Of a DNA stretch of 64,000 nt, positions 53,183 through 60,645 are shown in pieces. The stretch comes from Streptomyces sp. KL109B (GTDB lineage Bacteria > Actinomycetota > Actinomycetes > Streptomycetales > Streptomycetaceae). The translations under genes were made by a program, and so were the position numbers. The stretch covers positions 591,863-655,862 of the forward strand of contig NZ_JASERL010000005.1 of the NCBI RefSeq assembly GCF_030766935.1, written 5' to 3'. The notes beneath the pieces were generated by a model. The model had not been told where the DNA came from and ran no database searches. It saw only the letters and a program-made list of their open reading frames with translations. Numbering within the stretch: the first letter of the stretch is position 1; every line of letters begins with the position of its first letter.

Positions 53183-53285
53183 CGGGGTCAACAGCCATCT
53201 GCCAGCCTACCAGCGGCTACTTGCCCCAAGCCCTCGAGTGGCCACCTTCCTGAATGTGCTCTTTCGTAGTGCTTACAGACCAGTT

Positions 53286-53352
53286 GCGATCACTGCGATC
53301 ACTTCGATCACCACGATCCTCATGATCATCGCGATCAGGATCGTCTCGATCA
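53286..53352. repeat. 9-bp GCGATCACT-type iterons
   Basis: Seven units of 9 bp share a central GATCA or GATC (gcgatcact, gcgatcact, tcgatcacc, acgatcctc, atgatcatc, gcgatcagg and a partial). They end 13 bp before the PRC-barrel start and surround its ribosome site region. Confidence 0.8.
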
Positions 53353-53364
53353 GTTGGAGGACCC

Positions 53365-53748
53365 GTGCAGACCGATGTCGATCCGCGCAATCTGATCGGC
53401 CGCAAGGCGTTCGACCGCAACGGGGCCAAGATCGGCACCATCGACGAGGTGTACCTGGACGACGCCACCGGCGTCCCGGAGTGGGCCGCGATACGAACCG
53501 GCCTGTTCAGCCGCGACGCCTTCGTCCCGCTCGAGCCCAGCGAACTCGTGGAGGGCACGCTGCACGTCCCCTTCGAGCGCTCCCTGATCAAGGACGCCCC
53601 CGACTTCGGCGTCGGCCGCCACCTCTCCCCGGAGCAGGAGCTCCAGCTCTACCACCACTACGGCCTGAACATCACGGCACCGGCGGACTCCCCCTCCCCT
53701 GACGTCTCCTTCGGTCACGTGGCGGGCGCCGACGACGACCCGACCTGA
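53365..53748 (+). CDS. PRC-barrel domain protein
   Basis: A 127-residue protein with a PRC barrel (LIGRKAFDRNGAKIGTIDEV, about 10-29, then AAIRTGLFSRDAFVPL). The C-terminal helix (LSPEQELQLYHHYGL) is also conserved in actinomycete homologues. PRC barrels mediate RNA-processing or photosystem contacts elsewhere; this role is unknown, and a stress link is often proposed in Streptomyces. GGAGG precedes the GTG. It overlaps the convergent dinB gene by 34 bp. Confidence 0.86.
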   Translation: MQTDVDPRNLIGRKAFDRNGAKIGTIDEVYLDDATGVPEWAAIRTGLFSRDAFVPLEPSELVEGTLHVPFERSLIKDAPDFGVGRHLSPEQELQLYHHYGLNITAPADSPSPDVSFGHVAGADDDPT

Positions 53749-55121
53749 TCCTCGGCCCCCTCGACGAGCGGCAGCGGCTCGGCCGGCACCAGCTCCGGAT
53801 CATCGACCCGAAACGTCCGCACCCGCCCCCGCACCGCGTCGTACGGCGTCTCGAACCGCACGGTCACCCGCCCGAGGCCGCTCCCCTGCACCCACCCAGG
53901 ACCGAACTCGGCGTGCCGCACATCGTGCCCCGCCAGCCACCGCCGCTCCACGTGCTCCGGCTCGGCCTCGGCCTCCTCCGCCGCCTCGACCGGGGCGACG
54001 GCCGTCCCCTCCGGCTCCCCGGCAGCGGCCTCGGCCTCCTCCTCCGCGGCAGCGAACTGCGCGAACAGGTCCTCCTGCGTGAAGTCGGCGAGCCCACTGA
54101 CGCCGACCCCCAGCAACCGCACGCCTCCCGTCGTGTCCACGGACTCCAGCAACCGCGCGGCGGCCTCCCGCACGACCCCCGGATCGTCCGTGGGCCCCCG
54201 CAGCGTCTCGGACCTGGTCAACGTGGAGAAGTCGTAGCGCCGCACCTTGAGCACCACGGTCCGCCCCGACCGCTCGGCGGATCTCAGCCGCTCCACGCAC
54301 CGGTCGGCGAGCCTGCGCACTTCCATCCGCACCCGCACCCGGTCGTGAATGTCCACGTCGTACGTGTCCTCCACGGACACCGACTTGGAATCCCGCTCAG
54401 CGACCACAGGACGCTCGTCGCGCGCGAGCGCCATCTCGTAAAGGTGACTGCCGTGCGCCTTCCCGAGCAGCCGGACCATCTCGTCCTCCCCGGCCCCGGC
54501 GATCTCCTCCACGGTGAGGATCCCGGCCCGCCGCAGATGGTCCCCGGTCGCGGGCCCGACGCCCGGCAGGATGCGCACGGACCGCGGCCCGAGCAGCGCG
54601 CGCTCGGTGCCGGGGCGTATGAGCACGAGCCCGTCCGGCTTGGCCTCCTCCGAGCCGATCTTCGCGAGCATCTTGGACGCGGCGAGCCCCACGGATCCGG
54701 TCAATCCGGTCACGCGCCGGATGTCGTCCCGCAGCCGCCGCCCCACCGCCTCGGCGGAATCGGCGTCCCAAGCCGCTTCACCGGCCTCCAGATCGACGAA
54801 CGCCTCATCGAGGCTCAGGGGTTCCACCAACGGCGAGAGAGCGCCCAGGAGCCCCATCACCTGCTCGCTGATCGCCCGGTAGAGCCGGAACCGCGGCACC
54901 AGATACGCGGCGTGCGGGGCGAGCCTGCGCGCCTGCCCCATCGGCATCGCCGAGTGCACCCCGAACTTCCGCGCCTCGTACGACGCCGTGGCCACGACCC
55001 CGCGCGGACCGAGCCCGCCCACGACGACGGCTTTCCCGCGCAGGCTCGGCTTGGCTGCCTGCTCCGCCGAGGCGTAGAAGGCATCCATGTCGAGATGCAG
55101 GATCGTGGGCGCGGTTCTCAC
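53715..55121 (-). CDS. dinB: DNA polymerase IV with C-terminal tudor-like extension
   Basis: The 468-residue Y-family polymerase carries out translesion synthesis. Catalytic residues Asp11/Asp13 (HLDMDAFYAS) and Asp105/Glu106 (SLDEAF) are intact, with the HhH ILPGVGPATGDHL (184-196) and a little-finger domain to about 345. QEDLF (349-353) fits a sliding-clamp motif. Beyond an acidic linker the last part, GHDVRHAEFGPGWVQGSG (398-415) and RVTVRFE, resembles the tudor-like tail of UvrD/PcrA helicases, which binds RNA polymerase. The GTG at 55121 is used; ribosome site is weak. A long actinobacterial form of DinB. Confidence 0.95.
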   Translation of the reverse strand: MRTAPTILHLDMDAFYASAEQAAKPSLRGKAVVVGGLGPRGVVATASYEARKFGVHSAMPMGQARRLAPHAAYLVPRFRLYRAISEQVMGLLGALSPLVEPLSLDEAFVDLEAGEAAWDADSAEAVGRRLRDDIRRVTGLTGSVGLAASKMLAKIGSEEAKPDGLVLIRPGTERALLGPRSVRILPGVGPATGDHLRRAGILTVEEIAGAGEDEMVRLLGKAHGSHLYEMALARDERPVVAERDSKSVSVEDTYDVDIHDRVRVRMEVRRLADRCVERLRSAERSGRTVVLKVRRYDFSTLTRSETLRGPTDDPGVVREAAARLLESVDTTGGVRLLGVGVSGLADFTQEDLFAQFAAAEEEAEAAAGEPEGTAVAPVEAAEEAEAEPEHVERRWLAGHDVRHAEFGPGWVQGSGLGRVTVRFETPYDAVRGRVRTFRVDDPELVPAEPLPLVEGAEDQVGSSSAPAT

Positions 55122-55191
55122 ATGTCCGATGCTGCCCTACGCCACTGACAATGCGGCCGTGCGCCATGAAACGGCGGCCGCACGGGTCGCG

Positions 55192-55812
55192 TCACACGGC
55201 CCGGTTGCGCCGCCTCGCCAGCTCGTCGGCCGGGTTCGGCGGCACGACCGTCTCCCCGGTGTCGAGGCGCTCGCCGTGCAGTTGCGAGAGCGCGGCCTCG
55301 ACGTCCCGCCAGACCACACCGACAGCGATGCCGAAGACTCCCTGGCCGCCCTGGAGCAGGTCGTGCACCTCGTCGGGCGACGTGCACTCGTACACGGTCG
55401 CGCCGTCGCTCATCAGCGTCATCCGCTCCAGGTCCCGGAAGCCGCTCTCGCGCAGGTGCTGCACGGCGGTCCGGATGTTCTGCAGCGAGACGCCCGTGTC
55501 CAGGAAACGCTTGACGACCTTGAGGACGACGACGTCCCGGAAGCTGTAGAGCCGCTGCGTCCCCGACCCGTAGGCGGAACGCACGCTGGGTTCGACCAGG
55601 CCGGTCCTGGCCCAGTAGTCGAGCTGTCGGTAGGTGATGCCGGCCGCCGCACATGCCGTCGGCCCCCGGTACCCCACCTGCTCACGAGCGACAGCGCCGC
55701 TCTCCCCCGCCACCACAGGCACGGCCTGCGGGCGCTGCGGAGTGTGATCGGCCGCGCTGCCGTGAAACAGGTACGGACCGCCCGTCGCCGTACCGTCGCC
55801 GCTGCTTCTCAC
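55192..55812 (-). CDS. MerR-family regulator
   Basis: A 206-residue regulator with a MerR winged HTH (ACAAAGITYRQLDYWARTGL) and the following wing (GTQRLYSFRDVVVL), then a coiled dimer helix and a 90-residue C-terminal part. It occupies the place of Rv1830 in the conserved actinobacterial block. The GTG at 55812 has GAGGAGG at 5 bp spacing; an ATG at 55839 is upstream of that site. A GTGATAATCAC palindrome lies in its promoter region. Confidence 0.9.
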   Translation of the reverse strand: MRSSGDGTATGGPYLFHGSAADHTPQRPQAVPVVAGESGAVAREQVGYRGPTACAAAGITYRQLDYWARTGLVEPSVRSAYGSGTQRLYSFRDVVVLKVVKRFLDTGVSLQNIRTAVQHLRESGFRDLERMTLMSDGATVYECTSPDEVHDLLQGGQGVFGIAVGVVWRDVEAALSQLHGERLDTGETVVPPNPADELARRRNRAV

Positions 55813-55894
55813 GCCGACCTCCTCTTTGACCTGCCTCATCGACGGTAGGCAGTCACAGGGGGTGCGTCAACGAACGCCACACTAGGCACGCCGA

Positions 55895-55905
55895 GTGATA
55901 ATCAC
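55895..55905. promoter_or_regulatory. GTGATAATCAC palindrome before merR
   Basis: An 11-bp perfect dyad lies about 90 bp upstream of the MerR start and just upstream of TAGTGT (55879-55884, reverse strand), a possible -10 element. It may be an autoregulatory site. Confidence 0.45.
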
Positions 55906-56005
55906 CCTAAGAGTGGTTTCCCGTGACCCACCGCGGGGAAAGGCTAGCCGAATGTCTTGAGGGCGCCGCCGCTCGACGGCCGGAGCCCGACCGTCGGCCG
56001 GGCGG

Positions 56006-56479
56006 TCACTGACTGTTGGTCCCGAAGTCCTCGGGGGAGATCTGGTCGAGGAACTCGCGGAACTTCTCCACCTCGTCCTCCTGTTCGTCGGGGATCGCGA
56101 TCCCCGCGTCGTCCAGGACCCCGTCACTACCGAAGATCGGCGTTCCGGTGCGCAGCGCCAGGGCTATGGCGTCGGACGGGCGGGCACTGACCTCGACCCC
56201 GCTCGCGAACACCAGCTCCGCGTAGAAGACGCCTTCGCGCAGGTCCGTGATGCGCACTTCCGTGAGCTCCTGGCCGACCGCTTCAAGGACGTCCTTGAAG
56301 AGGTCGTGCGTCAGCGGACGCGCGGGCGCCATGCCCTGCTGGGCGAAGGCGATCGCGGTCGCCTCCCCCGGTCCGATCCAGATGGGGAGGTACCGGTCGC
56401 CTCCCACTTCACGCAGGAGCACGATCGGTTGGTTGGAGGGCATTTCGACCCGGACACCTACGACGTCGAGCTCGTTCAC
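56006..56479 (-). CDS. Bifunctional nuclease family protein (DUF151)
   Basis: The 157-residue protein has the BFN/DUF151 pattern: LREVGGDRYLPIWIGPGEATAIA (about 23-45) and RPSDAIALALRTGTPIF (about 100-116), then an acidic tail. Plant and mycobacterial relatives show DNA/RNA nuclease or regulatory activity. It lies between merR and ftsR as in Rv1829. The GTG at 56479 follows AGGGTTG. Confidence 0.92.
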   Translation of the reverse strand: MNELDVVGVRVEMPSNQPIVLLREVGGDRYLPIWIGPGEATAIAFAQQGMAPARPLTHDLFKDVLEAVGQELTEVRITDLREGVFYAELVFASGVEVSARPSDAIALALRTGTPIFGSDGVLDDAGIAIPDEQEDEVEKFREFLDQISPEDFGTNSQ

Positions 56480-56565
56480 ACAGCAACCCTAGGACGTGCC
56501 CGGCCGGTTTGGGTAGTCGGGCATCCACCGAGGGCCGGGCCATCGGCGCTCACCCGCGCCCACGA

Positions 56566-57303
56566 TCAGGGCAGACGCACCCCGAGCGCGGTCTGCACAA
56601 GTGCCGAGTGCAGCTTCACGGTGAGGCCTGCGAGCTCCTTGGCACGGGCCTCGGCATGGGCCCGCGTCTGCGGGTTCCTGTGCACCTTCAGTGGGGCCAC
56701 CACCTGGTCCACCAGGCCGGCCTCCCGGTCCGCGGCCGCCCGCATGACCCGCAGGTGCCGGGGTTCGATGCCGAAGCGGCCCAGCTCGCCGATCAGCTCG
56801 GCGACCGACACGGCGGAGGCGTCGTAGCCACCGTCCTGCAGGGGCGTGAGGAGCCCGTACGACTCCCATTCGTCGAGCTCTTGCTCCTCGACACCGACGG
56901 CGGCCAGCAATTCGTCCCGGCCGACCCGGGCGGCGGTCGGCACCTCGATGCCGTCCTCCGCGTCACCGGGGCGTCCCGGGGCGGGCACGCGCAGGCTCTC
57001 GCCCGGCTCCAGGGCGTCGAGCTGCTCCTTGATGACCTTCAGCGGCAGATAGTGGTCCCGCTGCATGCGCAGCACATGGGCGAGCCGGTCCACGTCGTCC
57101 GAGCTGAACTTGCGGTAGCCCGAGGGCGTGCGCCGCGGCTCGACGAGGCCCTCGGACTCCAGGAACCGGATCTTGGAAATGGTGACTTCGGGAAACTCTT
57201 CTCGGAGCACGTTCAGTACGGTGCCGATGCTCATCAGCCGACTGTCCGTGGTGGCGGTGCCTCCTGTGCCTCCTGGGGCACCGCCACTCGTCGTGTGCAG
57301 CAT
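56566..57303 (-). CDS. ftsR: MerR-type regulator FtsR
   Basis: The 245-residue protein starts with an N-terminal MerR HTH (VTISKIRFLESEGLVEPRRT) and has a second, C-terminal winged-HTH-like part, as in FtsR of corynebacteria, an activator of ftsZ and cell division. It corresponds to Rv1828. Order FHA-ftsR-BFN-merR is conserved, supporting the assignment. GGAAGG precedes the ATG at 57303. The first 24 residues are Gly/Thr-rich. Confidence 0.92.
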   Translation of the reverse strand: MLHTTSGGAPGGTGGTATTDSRLMSIGTVLNVLREEFPEVTISKIRFLESEGLVEPRRTPSGYRKFSSDDVDRLAHVLRMQRDHYLPLKVIKEQLDALEPGESLRVPAPGRPGDAEDGIEVPTAARVGRDELLAAVGVEEQELDEWESYGLLTPLQDGGYDASAVSVAELIGELGRFGIEPRHLRVMRAAADREAGLVDQVVAPLKVHRNPQTRAHAEARAKELAGLTVKLHSALVQTALGVRLP

Positions 57304-57330
57304 GGACCTTCCTGAAGGGTCGCGGACGGT

Positions 57331-58155
57331 TCAGATACCGCGCTGGCTCGCGTAGAACACCAGCCGGTACTTGCCGATCTGCACCTCGTCCCCGTTGTTC
57401 AGCGACACCGAGTCGATCCGCTCACGGTTCACATACGTGCCGTTGAGGCTGCCGACGTCGGCGACGGTGAACGAGCCGTCCTGAACGCGACGGAACTCCA
57501 CGTGGCGGCGCGACACGGTCACGTCGTCCAGGAAGATGTCGCTCTGCGGGTGCCGCCCCGCGGTGGTCAGCTCGCCGTCCAGGAGGAAGCGGCTGCCCGA
57601 GTTCGGGCCGCGCCGCACCACCAGGAGCGCCGAGCCGAGCGGCAGCGCGTCCACGGCGGCCTGGGCCTCCGGGGACAGGGCCGGGAGCTGCGTCTGACCG
57701 GTCGACTCCGGGTCGTAGGACTCCAGACCCGAGATCGAGATCGTGGACGTCGTCTCGGACGGCCCCTCCGGCGACGCACCGCCGCGCAGCGGAGCACCGC
57801 AATTGGAGCAGAACCGGCTGTTCTCCCCGTTCCGGTTTCCGCACCTCGTACACACCAGGGCCGACATGGACGGATCCTCCTGCCGCGGCTGCCCCGCGGG
57901 GGCGTGGGACGCGTACGGGTCGGGGGTCAACCCTCCACCCGTACTTGAGGTTGACGGTTCTCCGAAACCTATGCGGCCGGAACCGGCAGGGTCAACAGAC
58001 GACGCGCCCTGTCCGCCCGAATTGTCTCCGCCGACCTGGTCGCGGAACAGGGGGCGCTCGCCCACCTGCGTCTCCGGTGCGTCTCCTTGGCGCGGCGCAC
58101 GGTGACGGTTGTCCTCACGTGCGCTCTTGCCGAACAACTTCGCAAACAACTTCAC
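57331..58155 (-). CDS. FHA-domain protein with zinc ribbon, GarA/OdhI-like
   Basis: The 274-residue protein has a zinc ribbon CTRCGNRNGENSRFCSNCG (102-120), the phosphorylation motif SETTST (133-138; Thr135/136) and a C-terminal FHA domain with Arg201, SRRH (215-218) and Asn238 (SLNGT). GarA/OdhI controls 2-oxoglutarate dehydrogenase and glutamate enzymes when its ETTS motif is phosphorylated by PknB/PknG. The first 95 residues are an extension absent from mycobacterial GarA. The GTG at 58155 follows AAGGGGAATCG; an internal ATG at the zinc ribbon is another possible start. Confidence 0.9.
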   Translation of the reverse strand: MKLFAKLFGKSAREDNRHRAPRQGDAPETQVGERPLFRDQVGGDNSGGQGASSVDPAGSGRIGFGEPSTSSTGGGLTPDPYASHAPAGQPRQEDPSMSALVCTRCGNRNGENSRFCSNCGAPLRGGASPEGPSETTSTISISGLESYDPESTGQTQLPALSPEAQAAVDALPLGSALLVVRRGPNSGSRFLLDGELTTAGRHPQSDIFLDDVTVSRRHVEFRRVQDGSFTVADVGSLNGTYVNRERIDSVSLNNGDEVQIGKYRLVFYASQRGI

Positions 58156-58214
58156 GGGCGATTCCCCTTGACCGAAACAGACCCGCCCGTGGGGCAGGAC
58201 GAACCCTGACTGCA

Positions 58215-58245
58215 CACATCGGCGTACATCGCGTACATCATTGAC
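58215..58245. repeat. GATGTACGC repeats in FHA leader
   Basis: Two copies of gatgtacgc and a third partial copy (reverse strand) lie 60-90 bp upstream of the FHA gene. Their position fits the promoter or leader region. Confidence 0.5.
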
Positions 58246-58363
58246 ACGGACACCCTCACAACGTCCGTATCCGCCAAACAGTTTCCACCACGCACCCCAC
58301 CCTTGCTGCGGCGACCCCCCGCAACGTCATGCCCTCGCACGGTATCCACCATGCACCCCCGCC

Positions 58364-59314
58364 TCACTCCGAGGACGACCGAGCGTAATCAGGCCGTTGC
58401 GCCGACCGCAAGGCATCCACAATGATCTTGTTCGAGCGGCTCACGACCGTCGTGGCCTGCTCCTTCTCCAGCGTCTGCACGACACCTCCGGGAATGTTCA
58501 GGGCCGGTTCGAGGTCCTGCGGCTTGCCGATGACCTTGAATCGGTACGGCTGGCTGATCTCGTGCCCGTCCACGCTGACCCCCTTCCCGCCGCTTCCGTC
58601 CGTCAGATACGTGTTGGCCACGACGCGGACGTCATTCACCTGGATCGCCTCCGCGCCGGCGGCGCGCAGCTCCTGGACCGCGTCGAGCAGCATGTCCGCC
58701 TCCACGGCCCCCTTCGTGTCGGTGACGGTCATGTTGATCCCGGGGCCCTGCGCGCCGACGGTGCCCGCCAGAATGCCGAGCTGCTTCTGCTTCTCGGCCG
58801 TCTGCTTGCGAGCCTCGTTCGCCTGGTTCGAACTGCTCTCCAGCTCGGTGCGCTGGTCCTCGAGACCTTGCTTCTCATCCTCAAGACGCTGAGTTCGATC
58901 GTCCAGTTCATCGAGGATGCGAACGAGATCTTCCTGACGCGCACCGCGCAGGGCACTGTTGTCGCTGGTGGACCGCACCTGGATGGCGAGCCCGAGCCCC
59001 AGGACGAACAGCAGCACAGCCATGATGAGTTGGGCGCGCGACGCGCGCGGCGGCCACAGACCCTTCACGAGCCGTTGCCGCCCGGTCAGCTCGGGCTCGA
59101 CGGCGTCGGCCGCCGGTTCCACCGAGACGGACTCGGGCTCGGGCTGCCGCGCCGGCTCCGGTTCCACCTCCGGCGTTTCGGGTTCCGCCGGAACCTCGGC
59201 CGGCAGCTCCTTGCGCAACTGCTCGACGTCGCCGTCAGGTTGCACGTCCCGCCCGTCCTCGCGGTTCTCTGCGGGCTGCTCTGCGGGGTGTTCTGCGTTC
59301 TCGTCGTTGCTCAT
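58364..59314 (-). CDS. DUF881 family membrane protein (second)
   Basis: The 316-residue protein has an acidic Pro/Glu-rich N-terminus (about 1-75), one membrane segment (LIMAVLLFVLGLGLAIQV, about 96-113), a coiled coil (120-165) and the DUF881 domain (LRAAGAEAIQVNDVRVVANT). DUF881 proteins resemble divisome or wall-linked factors. It lies 5 bp after sbp and is surely co-transcribed. The ATG at 59314 is the family start. Confidence 0.93.
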   Translation of the reverse strand: MSNDENAEHPAEQPAENREDGRDVQPDGDVEQLRKELPAEVPAEPETPEVEPEPARQPEPESVSVEPAADAVEPELTGRQRLVKGLWPPRASRAQLIMAVLLFVLGLGLAIQVRSTSDNSALRGARQEDLVRILDELDDRTQRLEDEKQGLEDQRTELESSSNQANEARKQTAEKQKQLGILAGTVGAQGPGINMTVTDTKGAVEADMLLDAVQELRAAGAEAIQVNDVRVVANTYLTDGSGGKGVSVDGHEISQPYRFKVIGKPQDLEPALNIPGGVVQTLEKEQATTVVSRSNKIIVDALRSAQRPDYARSSSE

Positions 59315-59319
59315 CGGCC

Positions 59320-59652
59320 TCACGCCCGGAACACGTGCCGACGGATCGCGGCCGCGTTGGAGAAGATGCGGATGCCGAGCACCACGACGACACCGGTGGA
59401 CAGCTGCGCGCCGACGCCCAACTTGTCGCCCAGGAAGACGATGAGCGCGGCCACGACCACGTTCGACAGGAAGGAGACGACGAACACCTTGTCGTCGAAG
59501 ATCCCGTCCAACATGGCGCGCAGCGCGCCGAACACCGCGTCGAGCGCCGCGACGACGGCGATCGGAAGGTAAGGCTCGACGACCGCCGGAACCTCTGGCC
59601 GGACGAAAAGCCCGACCACGACTCCCACGACGAGTCCCAGTACGGCGATCAC
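59320..59652 (-). CDS. sbp: Small basic membrane protein (DUF1290)
   Basis: A 110-residue protein with three hydrophobic segments (MIAVLGLVVGVVVGLF, IAVVAALDAVFGA, VVVAALIVFLGDKLG) and conserved PEVPAVVEPYLPIA. Sbp stands beside DUF881 genes in many actinobacteria and Firmicutes, near division or cell-wall genes. It overlaps the upstream DUF881 stop by 4 bp (GTGA), so it is translationally coupled. Confidence 0.93.
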   Translation of the reverse strand: MIAVLGLVVGVVVGLFVRPEVPAVVEPYLPIAVVAALDAVFGALRAMLDGIFDDKVFVVSFLSNVVVAALIVFLGDKLGVGAQLSTGVVVVLGIRIFSNAAAIRRHVFRA

Positions 59653-60548
59653 GATGTGCCCTTCTGCTCTTCATCACTCGGCTGTGCTGTACGTACGATC
59701 ACGCTGGGGGCGGCCGGAAGCTTGACGTCGTCCTGGGCCGAAATGCTGGTCCTGATCCCGAAGTTCTCCTGCAGCGCGTGCAGGTACAGGCCGTCGGGAC
59801 TGTTCTGGAACCGGGTGCTGAGCCGCTGCCCGTCCCCCACCGCGAGCACCGTGTACGGCGGCGCCAGCGGCTTGTTGTCGACCAGTATCGCGTCGCCCGC
59901 GGCCCTGATCGCGGACAGCGAGGTGAGGCGCTGCCCGTTGATACTGATGGCCTCGGCGCCGGACTGCCAGAGGCCGTTCATGACCCGCTGCATGTCCCGG
60001 TCGCGCAGCCGCCCGGTGTCGGAGAAACCATTGCTCTCACGTGGGCCGCTGCCCTCGCCCGTGGTGGCCGACTTGGCGTCGTCGACGACGAGCTTCACCC
60101 CGGGGCCGTGCACGGCGACGGCGCCCGAGAGCACCCCCGCCAACTCCCCCTGCTCACCGCCGTGCTTCTTCAGCGCCTCACGCTGCATGTCCCCCACGTG
60201 CCCCCGCAGCGAGTCGACCTGGCCCTCCAACGTGTCGGCGGACTCGGTCTCCTGGTCGATGCGGTCGATGAGCTCCTCGCGCTCCTTGGCCATCACAGGC
60301 GCGGCGATACGTGCCTGCGCCGCGCCCACCGTCACCACCAGCGCGGCGAGTACGAGCCCGGCCGCGAGCCCCAGCTTCGCCCGCAGCGTCTTCGGCATGC
60401 CGCTCAGGCCCGCGGCCTTCTTGCGTGCCGCGGCCTCCGCGTATCCGTCGTCCAGGCTGTGGTCCATGACGTTGGTCAGCAGCGACATGGAGGCGTCGGG
60501 GCGCGAGGGGCGCTCTGGGGTGCTCCGATTGGGGGGCTGCTGCGGCAT
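59649..60548 (-). CDS. DUF881 family membrane protein (first)
   Basis: A 299-residue protein with a cytoplasmic start, one membrane segment (LAAGLVLAALVVTVGAAQA), a coiled coil (about 90-130) and a DUF881 domain (WQSGAEAISINGQRLTSLSA). It differs from the second DUF881 protein by a Ser/Gly-rich insert in the domain. The ATG at 60548 is used; one at 60557 is three codons earlier. It leads the DUF881-sbp-DUF881 group, equal to Rv1823-Rv1825. Confidence 0.9.
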   Translation of the reverse strand: MPQQPPNRSTPERPSRPDASMSLLTNVMDHSLDDGYAEAAARKKAAGLSGMPKTLRAKLGLAAGLVLAALVVTVGAAQARIAAPVMAKEREELIDRIDQETESADTLEGQVDSLRGHVGDMQREALKKHGGEQGELAGVLSGAVAVHGPGVKLVVDDAKSATTGEGSGPRESNGFSDTGRLRDRDMQRVMNGLWQSGAEAISINGQRLTSLSAIRAAGDAILVDNKPLAPPYTVLAVGDGQRLSTRFQNSPDGLYLHALQENFGIRTSISAQDDVKLPAAPSVIVRTAQPSDEEQKGTS

Positions 60549-60599
60549 GCCGCACATCGTCGCACGTCGTGGCCGCTACCTCCCAATGGCCCCACTGGC

Positions 60600-60636
60600 C
60601 CGCTGCTCCGCGCCCGAAATGGGCGCGGAGCAGCGG
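60600..60636 (-). terminator. 16-bp stem terminator after guanylyltransferase
   Basis: Arms 60600-60615 and 60621-60636 pair perfectly around gaaat. It is 10 bp after the stop of the nucleotidyltransferase gene on the reverse strand, but transcription may read through to DUF881. Confidence 0.8.
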
Positions 60637-60645
60637 ATATCCGGG

